Positions 33,878 through 41,752 of a stretch of 44,430 bases of DNA are shown here, one piece after another. The position numbers and the translations under genes were made by a program. How positions within the stretch are numbered: position 1 is the first letter of the stretch; each line of letters begins with the position of its first letter. The stretch lies in the NCBI GenBank assembly GCA_905213875.1, contig CAJMJN010000010.1, forward strand, positions 1 through 44,430. Reading direction: 5' to 3'. This DNA is from an uncultured Clostridium sp. (GTDB taxonomy: Bacteria > Bacillota > Clostridia > TANB77 > CAG-508). Under the pieces are notes generated by a model. That model saw only the letters and a program-made list of their open reading frames with translations. It made no database searches and was not told the origin of the DNA.

Positions 33878-36874
33878 ATGAAAAATAAAATAATAAAAAG
33901 ATTTGTTGCTATAACAATGATACTAATAACTTTAATTTCTACATTTTCAAATGTTGTGTTTGCAACTGAAATAAATTCAGCACATTTACAAAATAAAGGA
34001 GATGTAGAATATCATTTGCAATATTGGAATGAGTCAAAAAATGCGTGGTATTATATAATAACAACTTTTGTTACATATACTGAAAATGGAAAAGAATATC
34101 CTGCTTATTGTGTTAATAAAGAATATCCAGGAGTTGGAGAAGAAAGCGATTACAGTGTAGATGTAAATGCAAGTGTTACCGATGTCTTAGGAGATGTTAG
34201 AATATGGAGAACAATAATAAATGGATATCCTTATAAATCAGCAAGTGAATTAGGTGTTGCAAATGACTTAGAGGCTTTTCAGGCAACAAAACAAGCAGTA
34301 TATTGTATTTTATATAATTACGATCCAGCAACTAGATATAGAGGTTCAGAGCAAGGAGCAGATGCTAGAGGAAGTGCAATAAAAAATGCTATAGTAAAAA
34401 TGGTAAATGAAGGAAGATATGGTAGTCAGACTCCAGCAGAACCTGATATAACATTAAGCAAAAGTGGAGAATTATATGAAGATGGCAATTATTATACTCA
34501 AAAGGTAAATGTGTCAAGTAAAGTAGAAATGGCAAATTATTATATAACAAGTGTTAATAATTTACCAAGTGGTACTATAATAACAAATTCAAATGGAAAT
34601 CAAACAAATTCCTTTAATGGAAATGAAAGTATGTATGTTAAGATTCCAAAAAGCCAAATGGGACAAGATATAAATAATGCAGTTATAAATGTTCAAGGAA
34701 AAGTAAAAACTTATCCTGTCTTTTATGGTAAAACAAGGAAACAAGGAACACAAAACTATGCTTTAACATTTGATCCGTTTGGAGATGGTGTTGGTAGAAT
34801 AGTGTTAAATGCAAAAACAAATACAGGAAAAATTCAAATAAATAAAACTGATAGTGAAACATCACAACCAATATCAGGGGTAACATTTCAATTAAGAAAT
34901 GAGGATGGAAGTGTAGTAGCAAATGCTACAACAAATGAAAATGGAATTGCTAATTTTACAGGATTATATCAAAGAAATTACAAATTGGTTGAATTATCTA
35001 CTAATCATAATTATGTCTTAAATAAGGCTACTTTTGATGTGAATGTAGAATATAATAAGACAACAAAAAAAGATATAACAAATGACCATAAAAAAGGAAA
35101 TCTAAAGATATATAAAGTTGACAAAGATAATCATAAAATAGCACTTGGAAATGTAAAATTTGATTTATATTCAGAAGAATTTAAAAGAGTAATAGGAAGT
35201 TATACAACAAATGTTGACGGAGAAATAAAAATAGATAATTTAAGAACAGGCTCATATAAGTTAATAGAAAAAAATACTGGAAAATGGTATAATCTAGCAA
35301 AAGATACAGAAGTTGAAGTAAAATGGAATACTACTGAAGAAAATACAATAGAAAATGAACTAAAAAAAGGTCAAGTAAAAGTTGTAAAGGTTGATTTAGA
35401 TAATAATGAAGTAAAATTACAAGGAATAAAATTTGATGTTTTAGATGAAAACGGAAAAGTATTGGAAACTATAACAACAGATGAAAACGGAGAGGCATAT
35501 ACATCAAGATATGCAATAAGAGATTATTCAAAAATAACAATTAGAGAAAAAGAAACACTACAAAATTATGTATTAAATGATACACCTCAAACAATTACAT
35601 TAGAAGCGGATCAAATAAAAACAGTTACATTTACAAACGAGTTAAAAAAAGGTCAAGTTAAAGTAATAAAAGTGGATTTAGACAATAAAGAAGTGAAACT
35701 AAAAGGCGTTGAATTTAAAGTATATGACCAAGATAATAAACTTGTAGATACAATAACAACAGACGAGAACGGAGAGGCAGTAAGTAAAAGATTAAGAATA
35801 GATAAAGAATATCATGTTGTAGAAAGTAAAACATTACAAAACTATGTATTAAATGACACTCCTCAAAAAGTAACATTAAAACAAGACCAAATTACTGATT
35901 TGACCTTTGAAAATGAACTAATAAGAGGATATATAAAAATAGTAAAAGCAAGTAAAGAAGATAATAAATACAATGGAGATACAAAAGGAACAAGATTAGC
36001 AAATGCAAAATTTGAAGTATATGATCAAGATGGAAAAGTTGTAGATACATTAGTAACTGATAAAAATGGCGAGGCTACAACGAGGGCATTACTAAAAGGA
36101 AAATACACAATTAAAGAAATAGAAAGTCCCGACTATTATATATTAACAGATGTAGTATTTGATGCAGAAATAAAAAAACACAAAGAAGTTGTGGATGTAA
36201 ATGTATTAGATGATAATGTAGATATTGAAGTTGAAGTAAAAAAGAAAGGATTTATAGAAACACAAAGTAAAGATAGTATATATTATGATTTTTCAGATAT
36301 TCATAATAAATCAAATATAGCATTAGATAACTTTACTTGGAGTGATTCACTTCCAACAAATGCTCTAAGAGCAAATAGAATATATACAGGTACTTGGAAT
36401 GAAGATTTAAAATATTCTGTATGGTATAAAACTAATTTAAGTGATGATTATAAAATGTTAGTTGACGGATTAAGTACACAACAAAATAATGAAGTGAAAT
36501 TTACAGATGTAGAGTTACAAGATGGAGAATTTATAACAGATTATGAATTTAGATTTGGAACAGTAAAAGCAGATTTTAGAGAAGTTGAAAAACCAAGATT
36601 ATATTGTGATATGCTAGATAATTTGCCAAATGGATTTATATTTGTAAATCATACAAAAGTATCAGGAAATTATAAGGATAAATATGTTGAAGATAAAGAT
36701 GATTGGAAAACAATAACATATTATAAAGACATAGAACTATCTGAGAAATTACCAAGAACAGGGAGAAGTGATTTAGGAACATTTATTGCAACTGGAATTA
36801 TTATAGGAATAAATGCAATAGGATTACTAATAGCACTAAGAAAAAAAGATAAAAACATTGACAATGCTAAATAA
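33878..36874 (+). CDS. Thioester-domain, SpaA/Cna-B repeat, LPxTG surface adhesin
   Basis: 998 residues. Signal peptide (cleavage near VVFA-TEI, about residue 29). A Cys-Gln thioester domain (about 40-180) has YPAYCVNKEYPG (Cys near 78) and DLEAFQATKQAVYC near 130-143. Five SpaA/Cna-B-type beta repeats start near 317, 406, 497, 591 and 683; units 3 and 4 are close copies (GQVKVVKVDLDN and GQVKVIKVDLDN). A further domain precedes LPRTG near 957, a membrane helix and a basic tail. Thioester adhesins bind host or neighbour surfaces covalently. ATG 33878 follows the SD AGGGAGG; an ATG at 33854 lacks one. Confidence 0.88.
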   Translation: MKNKIIKRFVAITMILITLISTFSNVVFATEINSAHLQNKGDVEYHLQYWNESKNAWYYIITTFVTYTENGKEYPAYCVNKEYPGVGEESDYSVDVNASVTDVLGDVRIWRTIINGYPYKSASELGVANDLEAFQATKQAVYCILYNYDPATRYRGSEQGADARGSAIKNAIVKMVNEGRYGSQTPAEPDITLSKSGELYEDGNYYTQKVNVSSKVEMANYYITSVNNLPSGTIITNSNGNQTNSFNGNESMYVKIPKSQMGQDINNAVINVQGKVKTYPVFYGKTRKQGTQNYALTFDPFGDGVGRIVLNAKTNTGKIQINKTDSETSQPISGVTFQLRNEDGSVVANATTNENGIANFTGLYQRNYKLVELSTNHNYVLNKATFDVNVEYNKTTKKDITNDHKKGNLKIYKVDKDNHKIALGNVKFDLYSEEFKRVIGSYTTNVDGEIKIDNLRTGSYKLIEKNTGKWYNLAKDTEVEVKWNTTEENTIENELKKGQVKVVKVDLDNNEVKLQGIKFDVLDENGKVLETITTDENGEAYTSRYAIRDYSKITIREKETLQNYVLNDTPQTITLEADQIKTVTFTNELKKGQVKVIKVDLDNKEVKLKGVEFKVYDQDNKLVDTITTDENGEAVSKRLRIDKEYHVVESKTLQNYVLNDTPQKVTLKQDQITDLTFENELIRGYIKIVKASKEDNKYNGDTKGTRLANAKFEVYDQDGKVVDTLVTDKNGEATTRALLKGKYTIKEIESPDYYILTDVVFDAEIKKHKEVVDVNVLDDNVDIEVEVKKKGFIETQSKDSIYYDFSDIHNKSNIALDNFTWSDSLPTNALRANRIYTGTWNEDLKYSVWYKTNLSDDYKMLVDGLSTQQNNEVKFTDVELQDGEFITDYEFRFGTVKADFREVEKPRLYCDMLDNLPNGFIFVNHTKVSGNYKDKYVEDKDDWKTITYYKDIELSEKLPRTGRSDLGTFIATGIIIGINAIGLLIALRKKDKNIDNAK

Positions 36875-36935
36875 AATTATATAATAATGACTAATATAAA
36901 TGAATTCATATATTTATATTGGTTTACTAAATTAT

Positions 36936-36977
36936 GGTGTATAACTATTTTTATAGTTTATACACCTCTTTTTTTTT
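36936..36977 (+). terminator. Terminator after the adhesin gene
   Basis: GGTGTATAACTAT (36936-36948) and ATAGTTTATACACC (36953-36966) form a long stem, followed by a T-rich run to 36977. A weaker AT-only inverted repeat lies just upstream (near 36893-36920). The remaining bases to 37034 hold an SD (GGAAGTGA) and no clear promoter. Confidence 0.75.
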
Positions 36978-37033
36978 GCAAAAAAAAGTGTTATAATACC
37001 AAAAGTATAAACAAAAAATGGAAGTGATTAGAA

Positions 37034-37297
37034 ATGAACTTGCAATTTGTAAATGATTATATAGAAAGAAAATTGGCAGAGAATGAAAATTACATTAGAT
37101 ATACATTTTATGAATTAAGAATAAAAAATAATTTATCAGAAGAAGAAGTAGACAAATTTCTTGCATTAAATAAGACATACCTTGAAAAGAAAGGCTACAA
37201 TGTATATTTTACTGGAACGAGATTTGTTTATGACGATTCAAACAGAATTGTGCAACCAAATGAACTAATGATAGCAATAAAAGAAGATAAGGAGTAA
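37034..37297 (+). CDS. Hypothetical ICE protein
   Basis: 87 residues, MNLQFVNDYIERKLAENENY then a helix-rich segment with KNNLSEEEVDKFLALNKTYL and a beta-hairpin end (YNVYFTGTRFVYDD). Soluble, no signal peptide, no family recognised. Seven bases separate it from the alpha-CTD-like gene, so the two are likely co-expressed. Confidence 0.6.
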   Translation: MNLQFVNDYIERKLAENENYIRYTFYELRIKNNLSEEEVDKFLALNKTYLEKKGYNVYFTGTRFVYDDSNRIVQPNELMIAIKEDKE

Positions 37298-37304
37298 AAA
37301 TAAG

Positions 37305-37517
37305 ATGGAAGAAAAATTAAAGAAACAAAGTATAAATAGATTAGACATTCCAGACAGAGCAATTAAAATATTAGAAAACAACGGAATAACAATGCTAGGA
37401 AATTTAATTGATAATTCAAAATCAGACTTAAAAAAATGGGGCTTAGAACAATTTGAGATAAACAAAATAAATATAGAATTGCAACTGATCGGATCAAATT
37501 TAAAAGGCAGTTTATGA
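37305..37517 (+). CDS. Orphan RNA polymerase alpha-CTD-like protein
   Basis: 70 residues, INRLDIPDRAIKILENNGIT then MLGNLIDNSKSDLKKWGLEQ: the helix order and the 'L.I..RA...L...GI.T...L' pattern of the C-terminal domain of RNA polymerase alpha, which binds UP elements and activators. It stands alone, without an alpha N-terminal domain. Similar helix-hairpin-helix folds occur in other nucleic-acid proteins, so a general HhH protein is the alternative. SD AAGGAG overlaps the end of the preceding gene. Confidence 0.5.
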   Translation: MEEKLKKQSINRLDIPDRAIKILENNGITMLGNLIDNSKSDLKKWGLEQFEINKINIELQLIGSNLKGSL

Positions 37518-37569
37518 GGAAAAAGATAAATAGAAATAGTAATTTGTTGAAATGATTGGAGGAATGGGT

Positions 37570-37995
37570 ATGAAAAATAAAAATGTATTATTTGCAGTAT
37601 TAGGTATAATTGTATTAGTAGCGTTAGTGATAGGAGTTTTTTATCATTTTAGAGATAGAAGGACTTATACACTCAATTTACCTCAACTTGAAAAATTAGA
37701 AAGTATTTCATTAAATCAAAATGAAAAAGATATTAGTATTAATGGCAGAGAAGAAATGAAAGATATACTATATGTTTTAAATGGTACAAAAAGAGTTACT
37801 AAAAACGAAAGCATACAAGATGCACCTGTAAATATTGATGATGAAATAAAAGTTGATTTTCACTTTATAGAAGCTGGAGTATCTACAATATTCGTATATA
37901 AGAAAAACAATAGTTATTATATTGAACAACCATATAATGGTATATATCAAATAAGTGGAGATGAATACAATTCGATAGAGAAACTTGTTAGATAA
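37570..37995 (+). CDS. Membrane-anchored protein, DUF5301-like
   Basis: 141 residues: one N-terminal membrane helix (VLFAVLGIIVLVALVIGVFY) and an extracytoplasmic domain (TYTLNLPQLEKLESISLNQN ... YYIEQPYNGIYQISGDEYN) resembling the DUF5301 family of small secreted proteins. SD GGAGG lies before ATG 37570; an upstream ATG at 37552 overlaps the SD. Function unknown. The next locus begins with the same kind of leader but is broken. Confidence 0.6.
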   Translation: MKNKNVLFAVLGIIVLVALVIGVFYHFRDRRTYTLNLPQLEKLESISLNQNEKDISINGREEMKDILYVLNGTKRVTKNESIQDAPVNIDDEIKVDFHFIEAGVSTIFVYKKNNSYYIEQPYNGIYQISGDEYNSIEKLVR

Positions 37996-38052
37996 ATTAC
38001 AATAAGTCACACAGGTATATAGTAATTTGTTGAAGGAATGGAGAAAGATATT

Positions 38053-38287
38053 ATGAAAAATAAAGTTTATTTGATTGTATTCACAATAATTTGCTTAAGT
38101 GCAAGAATAATTTGTAGTTTCTTCAGCACTTATGGAAAATACTAATAATATAAAGGTTACAGTTCTAAATAATAGTAATGAAATTATAGATAAATTAAAA
38201 GCATTAGATTCAAAAGGCGGAGCTATAGAAATAGAATACAATGAAAAAGGTATGGCTACGCAAGATTTATTAGTAAATGCAGAATAA
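38053..38287 (+). pseudogene. Frameshifted small secreted protein
   Basis: ATG 38053 opens a signal-peptide-like sequence MKNKVYLIVFTIICLSARII that stops at about 38144. One frame over, from about 38110, the reading continues as SSALMENTNNIKVTVLNNSN and KGGAIEIEYNEKGMATQDLL to the TAA at 38285-38287. The total is one base out of frame, so a single indel near 38105-38115 splits an otherwise normal gene of about 77 residues. Family unknown. Confidence 0.55.
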
Positions 38288-38329
38288 AAAATTAGTAATA
38301 TAGACTAGAAATAATAAGGTTATACGATT

Positions 38330-38360
38330 AAAATTAGATAGAAATATCTAATTTTTTTCT
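38330..38360 (+). terminator. Terminator before the HTH-sensor gene
   Basis: ATTAGATA (38333-38340) and TATCTAAT (38345-38352) form a perfect 8-bp stem with a 4-base loop, followed by T residues to 38358. Confidence 0.7.
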
Positions 38361-38412
38361 TTGAGAAAAACCCTATATTTCAAGCAAAAATAAAAACTCT
38401 ACTAACAGTCGG

Positions 38413-38441
38413 TTGATAAAATTAAGTAAAAATGATAAAAT
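38413..38441 (+). promoter_or_regulatory. Sigma-A-type promoter of the HTH-sensor gene
   Basis: TTGATA at 38413-38418 and TAAAAT at 38436-38441 with a 17-base spacer. The 35-base leader carries the SD AAAAGGAAG. A plain housekeeping promoter, unlike the conserved ICE elements. Confidence 0.55.
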
Positions 38442-38476
38442 TTTCACAGAAAAAAGTGAAAAGGAAGTCATAAAAA

Positions 38477-40381
38477 ATGGATAATCAAAAATTTGGAAAG
38501 TTCATAAAAGAACTAAGAAAAAAATCTAACATGACACAAAAAGAATTAGGAGAAAAATTAAATGTTACAGATAAAGCAGTATCAAAGTGGGAAAGAGGAT
38601 TAAGTTTTCCAGATATTACAATAATAAATTCATTAGCAGAAACATTTGGAATCACATCTTCAGAAATATTAAATGCAGAACTAGGTAAAAAAGAAGAAAT
38701 AGATATAGAAAAAGCTGTTCAGGAAGCAGTTGAAAATATAATGAAGGAAAAAGAAAAAAGACAGGAAAAGAGAAAGAAAATACAAAAGATTATAACAATA
38801 ATATCAACAGTATTATTTGTAATTTGTTTTATTATTCAACTTGGATATATAACTATTTTAAGAAAACATGGTTATGAATATGTATCAGACATTGTTTATT
38901 ATATTATAAATGAAATTATTGTTATTACAGCTATAATTCCTTCAATATATATTACTCAATATAGCAAAATCAAAAATAAATTGATGAGAAATATAATAGT
39001 GACTTGTGTAGCAAGTATTTTAACGATTACCAATTTTGCATTTATGCTTAACAATGGATTTAAAAATAAGTGTATTGTCAGCTTTTCGAGCGACTTTTCA
39101 AATGAATTAGTATTAAAGCAGAATAAAGAAACAGGAGAAACAACATTATATAAAAATGCAAAATTATTTATCTTTGCTAAACCAAAAGAAAAATTTTCTT
39201 ATGCAGTAGAAGGAAAGATAAAACATCAATGGATAGTAAATGATGTTTGTAGCATTACATATAAGGATAAAGATGGAAAAATAAGAGAATTTGTTGCAAC
39301 TTATGGAGATAGAGGTAATGGAATATCATATTATTATGTAACAACGGCTATTTCAGGTGATTGGCAAACAAGAAGTCAATATGGCACTCAAATAGAGATA
39401 TCTATGGATTCTAAAGGGATAAAGATTAAAAAAGATAAAAAGTCAGAAGAATTTGAATATGATAAGATTAAACAATATGGAACACTAGCAATTGTATTGT
39501 ATAAAAATGAAACACCTAAATATGTAATTGCATTAAATAAAGATTGTAAAATAGATGAAAAAACAGGAATTATAAAAAGAGATGGAACAATAACCTTAAC
39601 AGAAGTTTCAATGGAAAAGGCAGTAAAAGAAAAACTATATTGTACTACATACAAAAATGCAAATGATTTAAGTAATTATAATGTTGTTAGTGTAGCTGCT
39701 AATGATTATAAGATAAAAAATGGTATTCTATATATTAGTTATGATGGAAAAAATACAATAGAAGTACCAGGAGATTTTTCAAATGATAGTTCAAGTTACA
39801 ATAAATACAATTATCAAATTTCAAAAGAAAAAACTATATTTTATTATACTAAAAATCAGAAAAAATATTTAGTATATTCAGATGATATGGGAGTTAATTG
39901 GCAAACTGTTGAATTAGAAGATAAAGGTTCTATTCAAAATATACAATTTATAGATGCTAATATTGGATTTATGCTTGAATTTGAAGATGTAGCAATGGGA
40001 ACAGCCTTTGGAAAAATATCAAAAACAGTCGATGGTGGAAAAACTTGGACTGACATAAGCAATGGTATTGGGGAGAAAAATGAGGAAAGGTTTAAAACAT
40101 CAAGTCAAATAAAATTTATTGATGAAAATACAGGATTTTTAACAATGCCTTTAACTGGTGGAGAAAATTCGGATTTGTATATTACAAGAGATTGTGGAAA
40201 AACATTTTCAAAAGTAACTATATTAGAAAGTGATATATATGATTATTATAATTTACCAACAATAGAAAATGAAAAAATGTATTTAGAAATAGGGCAAGGA
40301 TCAGATGGAGATTATAATGGTGGAGATTCTAAAAAATATTGTTCAGAAGATAAAGGAAACAGTTGGAATATAGTTAATTAA
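38477..40381 (+). CDS. XRE-type HTH protein fused to membrane helices and an extracytoplasmic BNR-repeat domain
   Basis: 634 residues. An XRE helix-turn-helix (about 5-62, NMTQKELGEKLNVTDKAVSK) is followed by a Lys/Glu-rich linker, three membrane helices (about 103-126, 137-160 and 170-191) and an extracytoplasmic part of about 440 residues. The latter carries Asp-box (BNR-like) motifs: YSDDMGVNW near 466, SKTVDGGKTW near 515, ITRDCGKTF near 568 and CSEDKGNSW near 621, as in beta-propellers of the sialidase/Ycf48 type. A one-protein receptor that senses outside and binds DNA inside is the natural reading; the ligand is unknown. Confidence 0.8.
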   Translation: MDNQKFGKFIKELRKKSNMTQKELGEKLNVTDKAVSKWERGLSFPDITIINSLAETFGITSSEILNAELGKKEEIDIEKAVQEAVENIMKEKEKRQEKRKKIQKIITIISTVLFVICFIIQLGYITILRKHGYEYVSDIVYYIINEIIVITAIIPSIYITQYSKIKNKLMRNIIVTCVASILTITNFAFMLNNGFKNKCIVSFSSDFSNELVLKQNKETGETTLYKNAKLFIFAKPKEKFSYAVEGKIKHQWIVNDVCSITYKDKDGKIREFVATYGDRGNGISYYYVTTAISGDWQTRSQYGTQIEISMDSKGIKIKKDKKSEEFEYDKIKQYGTLAIVLYKNETPKYVIALNKDCKIDEKTGIIKRDGTITLTEVSMEKAVKEKLYCTTYKNANDLSNYNVVSVAANDYKIKNGILYISYDGKNTIEVPGDFSNDSSSYNKYNYQISKEKTIFYYTKNQKKYLVYSDDMGVNWQTVELEDKGSIQNIQFIDANIGFMLEFEDVAMGTAFGKISKTVDGGKTWTDISNGIGEKNEERFKTSSQIKFIDENTGFLTMPLTGGENSDLYITRDCGKTFSKVTILESDIYDYYNLPTIENEKMYLEIGQGSDGDYNGGDSKKYCSEDKGNSWNIVN

Positions 40382-40401
40382 ATTTGGAAAGGTAATAAGA
40401 A

Positions 40402-40506
40402 ATAAAAAATAAAATTACTATAATTATAATTTTTATATTAATTGTATTAGCAATTAGCATAAGTCTATATTTCAAAAAGAATAAAATTAAATTTAAAATA
40501 AAATAG
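40402..40506 (+). pseudogene. Possible tiny membrane peptide with ATA start, or gene remnant
   Basis: After an SD-like GGAAAGG at 40386-40392 an open frame begins at ATA 40402 and reads (I)KNKITIIIIFILIVLAISIS then LYFKKNKIKFKIK before TAG 40504-40506. It is a hydrophobic helix with a basic tail. No ATG is present. It may use a weak ATA start, or be what is left of a small gene. The remaining gap 40507-40646 holds a terminator and response-regulator-like repeats. Confidence 0.3.
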
Positions 40507-40519
40507 AAAATAAAATGTT

Positions 40520-40552
40520 GAAAGAATAGGTGTAAAAAAACTATTCTTTTTG
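40520..40552 (+). terminator. Terminator
   Basis: AAAGAATAG (40521-40529) pairs perfectly with CTATTCTTT (40541-40549) and is followed by T residues. It isolates the YxeA-like gene from the unit before it. Confidence 0.65.
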
Positions 40553-40567
40553 CTTTTCTTATAAAAA

Positions 40568-40586
40568 TGTAAGGTTATTGTAAGGT
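40568..40586 (+). promoter_or_regulatory. Direct repeat with 11-bp period upstream of the YxeA-like gene
   Basis: GTAAGG occurs at 40569-40574 and again at 40580-40585, one helical turn apart, the layout bound by OmpR/BceR-type response regulators. It lies about 60 bases before the YxeA-like gene and 0.5 kb before a BceR-like gene, which could be its regulator. Confidence 0.5.
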
Positions 40587-40646
40587 AAATCGATGGCAAA
40601 GTATGTATAAGAGATTTATAATGAAAAAAAAGAAAGGAGAATCACT

Positions 40647-40994
40647 ATGGAAACAATAAAGGAAAAGATAATTGTTATTATAGGAATAGTATTAGTGATA
40701 GCATTATGTTGTGGTGCATATTATATGCTTGTATATCAGAGTTCAGATTATTATACTCAAATAGATAATACAAAAGTAGAAAAAATATCAAAACATAATA
40801 TGAACTATGAATATACATTAACATCTTATAATAAAAATGGAAAATCAAAAGAAATAACTTTTCAAACAACACGAGAATTAAGAGAAGATGCCTATTTAAA
40901 ACTAAAAGTGATGATGACTAGAGGTGTTGTAAATTGGGAAGAAGTACAATTTGATGAAATGCCAGAATCTGTGCAAGAACAATATAACAAATAA
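40647..40994 (+). CDS. YxeA family protein (DUF1093)
   Basis: 115 residues: an N-terminal membrane anchor (IIVIIGIVLVIALCCGAYYM) and an extracytoplasmic domain with YYTQIDNTKVEKISKHNMNY and YEYTLTSYNKNGKSKEITFQ, the YxeA pattern. In Bacillus such genes lie beside antimicrobial-peptide ABC systems and their BceRS-type regulators; here a BceRS-like pair follows. The exact role of YxeA proteins is not known to me. SD AAAGGAG precedes the ATG and a response-regulator-like repeat lies upstream. Confidence 0.75.
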   Translation: METIKEKIIVIIGIVLVIALCCGAYYMLVYQSSDYYTQIDNTKVEKISKHNMNYEYTLTSYNKNGKSKEITFQTTRELREDAYLKLKVMMTRGVVNWEEVQFDEMPESVQEQYNK

Positions 40995-41049
40995 ATAATA
41001 CAAAAGCAGATCATATTGATTTGCACTTATAGAAAAATAAAAAAAGATA

Positions 41050-41058
41050 TGCTATAAT
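41050..41058 (+). promoter_or_regulatory. Extended -10 promoter of the BceRS-like operon
   Basis: TGCTATAAT has a perfect -10 box and the TGn extension; no good -35 box lies upstream, as is usual for extended -10 promoters or those needing an activator. The leader is about 20 bases and ends in the SD TAGGTG. Confidence 0.5.
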
Positions 41059-41080
41059 GTGTGTGGTAGGTGAAAAAAAT

Positions 41081-41752
41081 ATGTCAAAGATACTAATAGT
41101 AGAAGATGATGAAAAATTAAGTAAAGAATTAAAAATATTTTTAGATAAAAACGGATATGATTCAGTAATATTGCAAAAATTTGATAATGCAGTAGAAGAT
41201 ATTTTAGAAGAAAACGCAGACTTAATATTATTAGATATAAATTTGCCATATACAGATGGGGAATATATTTGTAAAGAAATAAGAAAGACATCTGATGTTC
41301 CAATAATAATGGTTACAAGTAGAGATAATGAAATGGATGAATTAATAAGTCTAAATTATGGAGCAGATCAATATGTAACAAAGCCTTTCAATATTCAAAT
41401 TTTACTTGCAAAAATTGCAGGACTAATAAAGAGAAATCAAAATGCAGATAAAAGTCAGGAAAAAATAAAATGTAATGAATTTATTTTAAATGTATCTAAA
41501 AGCGTGATAGAAACAGAAAATAAAAAAATAGAACTTACAAAAAATGAGTTAAAAATATTACATTACTTGGTATTAAATCAAGGAAAAATTGTATCAAGAG
41601 AAGAAATTATGAATTATTTATGGGAAAGTGAAAACTTCATAGATGACAATACTTTAACAGTAAATATGACTAGATTAAGAGGTAAATTAGAAGAATTAGG
41701 AATAAAAGATTCTATTGAAACTAAGAGAGGACAAGGATATATATTAAAATGA
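41081..41752 (+). CDS. OmpR/BceR-like response regulator
   Basis: 223 residues when started at ATG 41081 (SD AGGTG). Receiver domain with the acidic pair D9/D10, phosphorylation site D52 (LILLDINLP) and K101 (VTKPF); C-terminal winged helix with ELTKNELKILHYLVLNQGKI and an end of RGQGYILK. It would bind 11-bp-spaced direct repeats such as the one before the YxeA-like gene. It overlaps the kinase gene by 4 bases (ATGA). Confidence 0.9.
   Translation: MSKILIVEDDEKLSKELKIFLDKNGYDSVILQKFDNAVEDILEENADLILLDINLPYTDGEYICKEIRKTSDVPIIMVTSRDNEMDELISLNYGADQYVTKPFNIQILLAKIAGLIKRNQNADKSQEKIKCNEFILNVSKSVIETENKKIELTKNELKILHYLVLNQGKIVSREEIMNYLWESENFIDDNTLTVNMTRLRGKLEELGIKDSIETKRGQGYILK

Larger units (their letters stand above)
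7715..38360. mobile_element. Integrative and conjugative element, Tn1549/CTn-like (right end not identified)
   Basis: The region carries a full conjugation set: relaxase, MobC, VirD4, VirB2-, VirB6- and PrgI-like proteins, VirB4 and an M23 peptidase. It also carries ICE accessory genes (DUF3789-like, replication initiator, ArdC/methylase/helicase giant protein, ParB-like, MT-A70 methylase, sortase and LPxTG adhesin). This content and order are typical of Tn1549-like elements of Clostridia. The left limit is placed where the SASP gene loses homology (about 7713). No integrase/excisionase is visible, so the right limit given here is only a convenient gene break; the element may extend past the window. 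No flanking direct repeat could be identified. Confidence 0.8.

Noticed and set aside
35095..36120. DNA repeats in the adhesin as a mobile or satellite element
   Set aside because: They coincide with SpaA/Cna-B protein domains in frame and are explained by domain duplication.
36970..37000. Promoter TTGCAA...TATAAT before the 87-residue gene
   Set aside because: The boxes are only about 10 bases apart, too close for a sigma-A promoter.
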